A DNA stretch of 64,000 nucleotides, taken from NCBI RefSeq assembly GCF_032341175.1, contig NZ_CP135435.1:992001-1056000 (forward strand), written 5' to 3'. How positions within the stretch are numbered: position 1 is the stretch's first letter; every line of letters starts with the position of its first letter. The position numbers and the translations under genes are program-made. The notes below the pieces were generated by a model. That model did not search any database. It was given only the letters and a program-made list of their open reading frames with translations, and was not told the DNA's origin. Of the stretch, positions 61,188-64,000 are shown in pieces. The DNA is from Bacillus sp. DTU_2020_1000418_1_SI_GHA_SEK_038 (GTDB lineage Bacteria > Bacillota > Bacilli > Bacillales > Cytobacillaceae).

Positions 61188-61847
61188 ATGGTCATTCGTG
61201 AGAACTTTGAGAATAATTTATTGAATATAAAAGGAAAAATCACCGAAATGGGGAAACTCTCCATTGCTGCCTTAGAAAAGGCTTTTGATGCCTTAAAAAC
61301 GCAAGATGTAGAGCTCGCATTAAAAGTGATAGATGAAGATACAGGTATTGATGATCTTGAAATGGATATTAATCAGCTAGTCATATGGCTAATGGCAAAA
61401 GAACAGCCAGTTGCAAGAGATTTACGTGTCATTATTGGAGTGCTCAAAATCTCATCTGAAATTGAACGGATTGCTGATTTTGCGGTTAATATAGCAAAAG
61501 CAACAATTAAGATTGGGAAAACAAATTCTTTATTGCCACTTACCCATTTAGAACAGATGAAAGACGTATCGATTCAAATGTTACAAAAAGCACTCCAATC
61601 TTTTATGGAGGAAAATATTGTTCTTGCTAAAGAGGTTAGTGGCTTAGAGGATGAAGTGGATAAATATCACGGTGAAACATATAAAAAACTTACTGCTTAT
61701 TTAAGTGACCATCCAGAAGAAACAAATCAGCTTGTACAATTATTATTTGTTAACCGTTATCTCGAAAGAACAGCAGACCATATAACAAATATCGCCGAAA
61801 GCTCAGCATATTTAATTAAAGGAAAAATGTATGATTTCAACTTATAA
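61188..61847 (+). CDS. phoU: Phosphate-signalling protein PhoU
   Basis: A 219-residue all-helical protein of two PhoU repeats (ARDLRVIIGVLKISSEIERIADFAVNIAK; LVQLLFVNRYLERTADHITNIAES) that would bind metals through the E/DxxxD motifs. It links transporter state to phosphate signalling. AGGAGG site upstream; last gene of the pst operon. Its presence is notable, since B. subtilis 168 has no phoU in its pst operon. Confidence 0.9.
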   Translation: MVIRENFENNLLNIKGKITEMGKLSIAALEKAFDALKTQDVELALKVIDEDTGIDDLEMDINQLVIWLMAKEQPVARDLRVIIGVLKISSEIERIADFAVNIAKATIKIGKTNSLLPLTHLEQMKDVSIQMLQKALQSFMEENIVLAKEVSGLEDEVDKYHGETYKKLTAYLSDHPEETNQLVQLLFVNRYLERTADHITNIAESSAYLIKGKMYDFNL

Positions 61848-61855
61848 TCATTAGC

Positions 61856-61890
61856 AGGGGGAGAGATACAATTGTATTTCTCCTCTTGTT
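61856..61890 (+). terminator. Terminator of pst-phoU operon
   Basis: GGGGGAGAGATACAA and TTGTATTTCTCCTC pair with one mismatch, then TTGTTTCATTT. Confidence 0.8.
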
Positions 61891-61964
61891 TCATTTAGAG
61901 TAGATTTAATAGAGCTTGAGTTAGCTAAATAATCTTTTAACTGATCTGTTGATTGTGTTTTGAA

Positions 61965-62825
61965 TTAATCAATCAATTCTAAAAAGTTTTTACCAAGAAT
62001 ATATTCTTTTTGGTTATCAGGAATTTGAAGTGAATCAATCCATCTTTTCTTTTCCGAATAGTCATAAGTATTAAATTTCCTCATTCCATATGGTCCGTCG
62101 CAACCATAAAGTACTTTTCGATATCCTAAAGATTCTACGGCCTTCTTTACAATAGATGGATTAAGGTAGTCACTTGATGTATCAACAAATACATTTGGTT
62201 GATCCTTAGCGTATTTCCATAGGCTTTTCCAAAAAGGAAGACCAGCATGAGCATAAATTAATTTAAGTTTAGGGTATTTTTCAGGCAAATATTTATAAGA
62301 GTCTGTTTCTGAAGATAGATGAATAATCATAGGTATGCCTTTTGATTCACACATAGCCGCAACTTGATCAAGTGCCCTAATGCTATATTCATGCATGAAT
62401 GGATGGGCTTTCACCCCAATAAAACCAGGTTTATTAAGATATAATTCTATTTCTTCCACTGATACATGAATCATTGGGTTCACTGCCACCCAGCCCATAA
62501 ATCGGTCTGGAAATCTATCAATGGCAGCAGAAACAATAGCATTGTTCGGCTTGGTAAAAATCTTATATGAATTGCCATATAGTTTGAAAAAGCCATCCTT
62601 TACTAGATCATCATAAATTTTGAACCCAATTTTAGGTGCATTTAGTATTAGAAAACGGGAAAAATGTTGCAAATAATTTTGAAAAGTACTTTCCACTTCA
62701 AACATTGTTTCATTCATAGGAGCAATAAGCGCTGTTTTAGTTACATCATTTTTATCCATGCCCTCTATCATTTTTACTAGAGTTAACATTGATTCATCTG
62801 CATGAAAATGGCAATCAACAATCAT
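61965..62825 (-). CDS. Amidohydrolase-family protein (COG2159-like)
   Basis: A 286-residue TIM-barrel hydrolase or decarboxylase. HFH (residues 6-8) at the first strand, VKAHPFMHEY, IIHLSSE, YAHAG and the final GCDG (Asp) give the metal-site pattern of the amidohydrolase-2 group. No neighbours suggest a pathway. Substrate unknown. Start has AGGGGCG upstream on its strand. Confidence 0.8.
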   Translation of the reverse strand: MIVDCHFHADESMLTLVKMIEGMDKNDVTKTALIAPMNETMFEVESTFQNYLQHFSRFLILNAPKIGFKIYDDLVKDGFFKLYGNSYKIFTKPNNAIVSAAIDRFPDRFMGWVAVNPMIHVSVEEIELYLNKPGFIGVKAHPFMHEYSIRALDQVAAMCESKGIPMIIHLSSETDSYKYLPEKYPKLKLIYAHAGLPFWKSLWKYAKDQPNVFVDTSSDYLNPSIVKKAVESLGYRKVLYGCDGPYGMRKFNTYDYSEKKRWIDSLQIPDNQKEYILGKNFLELID

Positions 62826-62976
62826 TTTTATTCGCCCCTTCGAATTACTATCATATTTGGATTAGCAAACCAAACATAACTGTAAAATGCGATTTCATTT
62901 ACATAAAAAATAGGCGAGCGCTAAAAAGCATTTCATAAAATATATTACTTACGACCAGATTAAGGAGGAAAACTAA

Positions 62977-63084
62977 ATGTACCCGAATTGGGATCTGTAT
63001 TCGAAATATCATTATAGAAACGTACCTGTATCCACGATAGGTAAAAAATCGTGCAAAGGAAGACAAATTTTGAGAATCGATTAG
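62977..63084 (+). CDS. Small hypothetical protein
   Basis: A 35-residue product: MYPNWDLYSKYHYRNVPVST, then IGKKSCKGRQILRID. The start has a full AAGGAGG site 8 bases upstream, which is the main support. Rich in Tyr and basic residues; no domain. Not recognised. Confidence 0.45.
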   Translation: MYPNWDLYSKYHYRNVPVSTIGKKSCKGRQILRID

Positions 63085-63213
63085 GACTTCTTATAAGCTT
63101 GATTAGGATACAATCAATTATTACGATCCCTTGAGCTGCAATAAAATAGGGTGATTACACAATAACAAAAAATTTAGCTGGATTAACTTTCCACTATAAA
63201 CAGCTGTTATTTA

Positions 63214-63858
63214 TTATTGCATACCCTCTTCTTTAGCTCGTTTTATAGCTTCAAATCGATCGGCAACTTGTAACTTATTATAAATATTTGAAACATGGTT
63301 TCTGACGGTTTTTGAACTTAAACCAAGTCTTTCTGCGATACCTTCATTTTTAGTCCCCTGAACAATAAGGTTTAAGATTTGTCTTTCTCTACTGGTCAGC
63401 TCTGGAAAGGCAATATTTCCCTGACTTTTGCTCATGTAATTAAAGTAGTGTATGAGTCTCGCCGCAATGGTCGGACTGAAAATTGCTTCGCCACTCGCAA
63501 TCGCACGAATTGCGCGAACGGTCTCCTCTTGACTTGCACCTTTAAGTAAATAGCCTTTAGCTCCTGCTCTCATTGCAGCAAATACCGAATTATCATCCTC
63601 GAACATGGTGAACATAATGATACCTATGTGCGAGTTTTTAGCGAGTATTTCCTTTGTTGCCTCAATACCGTTAATGTTAGGCATTTTAATATCCATCAAT
63701 ACAATATCAGGTTTTAGCGAGTTGGCTAGAGTAATAGCCTCTTCTCCAGAAATAGCCTCACCAATGATTTCAAAGTCCGAAATAGAAGTAAGTAAATTTC
63801 TTAAACCATCACGAAACAAAGTATGGTCATCAGCAAATAATATTTTTATCCTATCCAT
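63214..63858 (-). CDS. NarL/LuxR-family response regulator
   Basis: A 214-residue regulator: a receiver domain (ILFADDHTLFRDGL; phosphorylated Asp in DIVLMDIKMP; Thr/Lys positions in FTMFEDD and GYLLKGAS) and a C-terminal LuxR HTH (LTSRERQILNLIVQGTKNEGIAERLGLSSKTVRNHVSNI). The histidine kinase gene precedes it with two bases between stop and start. Similar to DegU/LiaR-type regulators; target genes unknown. Confidence 0.92.
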   Translation of the reverse strand: MDRIKILFADDHTLFRDGLRNLLTSISDFEIIGEAISGEEAITLANSLKPDIVLMDIKMPNINGIEATKEILAKNSHIGIIMFTMFEDDNSVFAAMRAGAKGYLLKGASQEETVRAIRAIASGEAIFSPTIAARLIHYFNYMSKSQGNIAFPELTSRERQILNLIVQGTKNEGIAERLGLSSKTVRNHVSNIYNKLQVADRFEAIKRAKEEGMQ

Positions 63859-63860
63859 GA

Positions 63861-64000
63861 CTAAGCCTCCTTATCTATTAATGGAAAAATTGCTTGAATG
63901 CTCACACCTTGTTCAGGAGTAGAATTGACATGAAAAGTTCCGTTCAATTCCTCTGTCCTTTCTCGCATTGAGGCCATCCCAATCCCCTTTTTTGAATTAA
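63861..64000 (-). CDS. Sensor histidine kinase, C-terminal fragment
   Basis: Only the last 45 codons are in the window: NSKKGIGMASMRERTEELNG followed by TFHVNSTPEQGVSIQAIFPL. GIGMxxMRERxxxLNG is the G2-box end of HATPase domains in NarX/DegS-type kinases. The rest lies beyond base 64000. It is the partner of the following response regulator. Confidence 0.85.
   Translation of the reverse strand, partial: NSKKGIGMASMRERTEELNGTFHVNSTPEQGVSIQAIFPLIDKEA

Overview
The window is chromosomal DNA from a low-GC, endospore-forming firmicute of the family Bacillaceae. Supporting this are strong AGGAGG-type ribosome sites, a SinR/SinI-SipW-TasA biofilm locus, MotA/MotB of Bacillus type, PdaA (a spore-cortex enzyme), and an order of yfkK-yfkJ-yfkI-yfkH ... 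yfkF-yfkE-yfkD-yfkAB ... pdaA-yfjP-yfjO that resembles the Bacillus subtilis yfk/yfj region as I remember it. I see no rRNA, tRNA, prophage, insertion sequence or CRISPR array.

Layout. (1) 1-1965: end of a polar amino-acid ABC importer. (2) 2019-9727: a five-gene cluster (HutU-like, HutI-like, M20 metallohydrolase, transporter, HutH-like) behind a sigma-54 promoter, two upstream repeats and a perfect cre site. All three Hut homologues depart from the canonical enzymes at substrate-pocket motifs. The M20 enzyme lacks one expected metal-ligand Glu, and no hutG is present. An ordinary HutH gene lies apart at 15.2 kb. I read the cluster as a hut-paralogue pathway for a modified histidine. (3) 10.5-19.4 kb: topB, a secreted LysM protein, canonical hutH, small proteins, and motAB with a SigD promoter. 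(4) 19.5-23.5 kb: MarR/MFS pair and pseudouridine catabolism (psuK-psuG). (5) 23.5-30.3 kb: a biofilm-matrix island holding two SinR genes, two SinI genes that are too short for usual ORF cut-offs, SipW, two TasA-family proteins, an LPSTA wall-anchored TasA-like protein and its likely class D sortase. A c-di-GMP-I riboswitch lies in front of the second sinI. (6) 30.4-44.4 kb: mnmH, the yfk block interrupted by a toxin-antitoxin pair and a zosA-like P-type ATPase, then nhaC. (7) 44.5-51 kb: a regulator, an enolase-superfamily enzyme and a GNAT enzyme, then class I fumarase and pdaA. A 21-bp sequence is shared by the nhaC and enolase promoters. (8) 51-57.3 kb: DNA repair, RlmD, an AraC regulator and SRPBCC proteins. 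(9) 57.5-61.9 kb: pstSCAB-phoU behind a four-repeat PhoP box. (10) 62-64 kb: an amidohydrolase and a two-component system whose kinase runs off the end.

Throughout, gene gaps carry short tandem-repeat arrays whose period is strictly held at 52, 51, 41 (21+20) or 20 bp, close to whole numbers of DNA helical turns, although the repeated sequences differ.
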